DNA of 5,462 nt from Salsipaludibacter sp038233055 (lineage in GTDB: Bacteria; Actinomycetota; Nitriliruptoria; Nitriliruptorales; Nitriliruptoraceae): NCBI GenBank assembly GCA_038233055.1, contig JBBSMS010000191.1, positions 1-5,462 on the forward strand, read 5' to 3'. Both the position numbers and the translations under genes were made by a program. The notes beneath the pieces are model-generated. The model did not search any database. It was not told the DNA's origin and worked only from the letters and a program-made list of their open reading frames with translations. This document shows positions 5,232 through 5,462 of the stretch, piece by piece. The stretch's first letter is position 1. Each line of letters begins with the position of its first letter.

Positions 5232-5459
5232 GCCGCCTTGTCCAGTGACTCGTCAGGCGACCCGGTCGGCTGCTGCGCGGCGACGCCTCGGCCCCGACCC
5301 GCCATGCCGAAGGCGGTGCGGCGGCCGCAGGCGGGCGGCCCCCCCCGGGGCGGCCCGCGGGGGATCGCCGGCGCACCGCCTTCGGCATGGCGGTCGGGGC
5401 CGAGGCGTCGCCGCGCAGCAGCCGACCGGGTCGCCTGCCGAGTCACTGGACAAGGCGGC
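5232..5459. repeat. Fold-back inverted repeat at the right window edge, arms of about 88 bp
   Basis: Bases 5232-5320 match the reverse complement of 5372-5459 except for one substitution (T at 5253) and one extra C in the CCGACCCGCC stretch near 5300. The arm stops three bases before the window end. The loop 5321-5371 is almost pure G and C. Because of the symmetry both strands encode the same short peptide beginning SSDSxGDPVGCCAATPRPRP, which is a by-product, not a gene. Nothing else is supported in 5140-5462. It mirrors the structure at 1-264 and points to a shared, probably technical, origin. Confidence 0.9.
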
Positions 5460-5462
5460 TGA

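Noticed and set aside
5238..5462. Two near-identical short proteins on opposite strands (SSDSxGDPVGCCAATPRPRP)
   Set aside because: They are the two arms of the inverted repeat read in opposite directions from TTG codons, not two genes.
1..5462. Small linear replicon with hairpin telomeres
   Set aside because: The end repeats are unrelated in sequence, the right arms are imperfect, there is no replication or telomere-resolving gene, and the loops look like low-quality sequence.

Overview
The window looks like chromosomal DNA from a high-GC actinobacterium (Actinomycetota). The evidence is a very GC-rich composition, a DUF2510 domain, a DUF222/HNH endonuclease of the mycobacterial 13E12 type, and a CGAAC-N4-GTTCG LexA operator, which is the form used by Gram-positive bacteria and actinobacteria. 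I cannot name the order or genus. Every gene I can support lies on the minus strand, so the window reads right to left.

Layout from right to left: (1) 5232-5459 is a large fold-back inverted repeat at the window edge. (2) 5136 to about 4690 encodes the three membrane segments and the next soluble stretch of a YgjV-family inner-membrane protein. The usual C-terminal part of the family is missing. (3) About 4228-4689 has no recognisable gene but carries an 18-bp tandem repeat. (4) 4227-3889 is a small protein with four CxxC knuckles. (5) 3755-2418 is an intact 445-residue protein: an N-terminal DUF2510 domain, a long acidic linker with repeated PxWGDS motifs, and a C-terminal AIM24-like domain. 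(6) 2361-2400 is a perfect 18-bp stem-loop. (7) 2298-2256 is a near-consensus sigma-70 promoter directly followed by a perfect LexA box. (8) 2233-322 is the DUF222/HNH endonuclease this promoter drives. It is split over three reading frames, with losses of one base at about 1520 and about 1174, a disturbed N-terminus, and one expected zinc-binding cysteine replaced by serine. (9) 1-264 is a second fold-back inverted repeat, with perfect 54-bp arms and a G-rich/C-rich loop that includes a run of 19 C.

The strongest biological signal is the SOS control of the DUF222/HNH gene: promoter, operator and ribosome binding site are all intact above a broken coding sequence. The genes do not form an obvious pathway. 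The stem-loop separates the AIM24 gene from the SOS unit.

The fold-backs at both ends and the single-base frame breaks in GC runs suggest that part of this is assembly or sequencing artefact. I saw no RNA gene, CRISPR array, insertion sequence or convincing new defence system.
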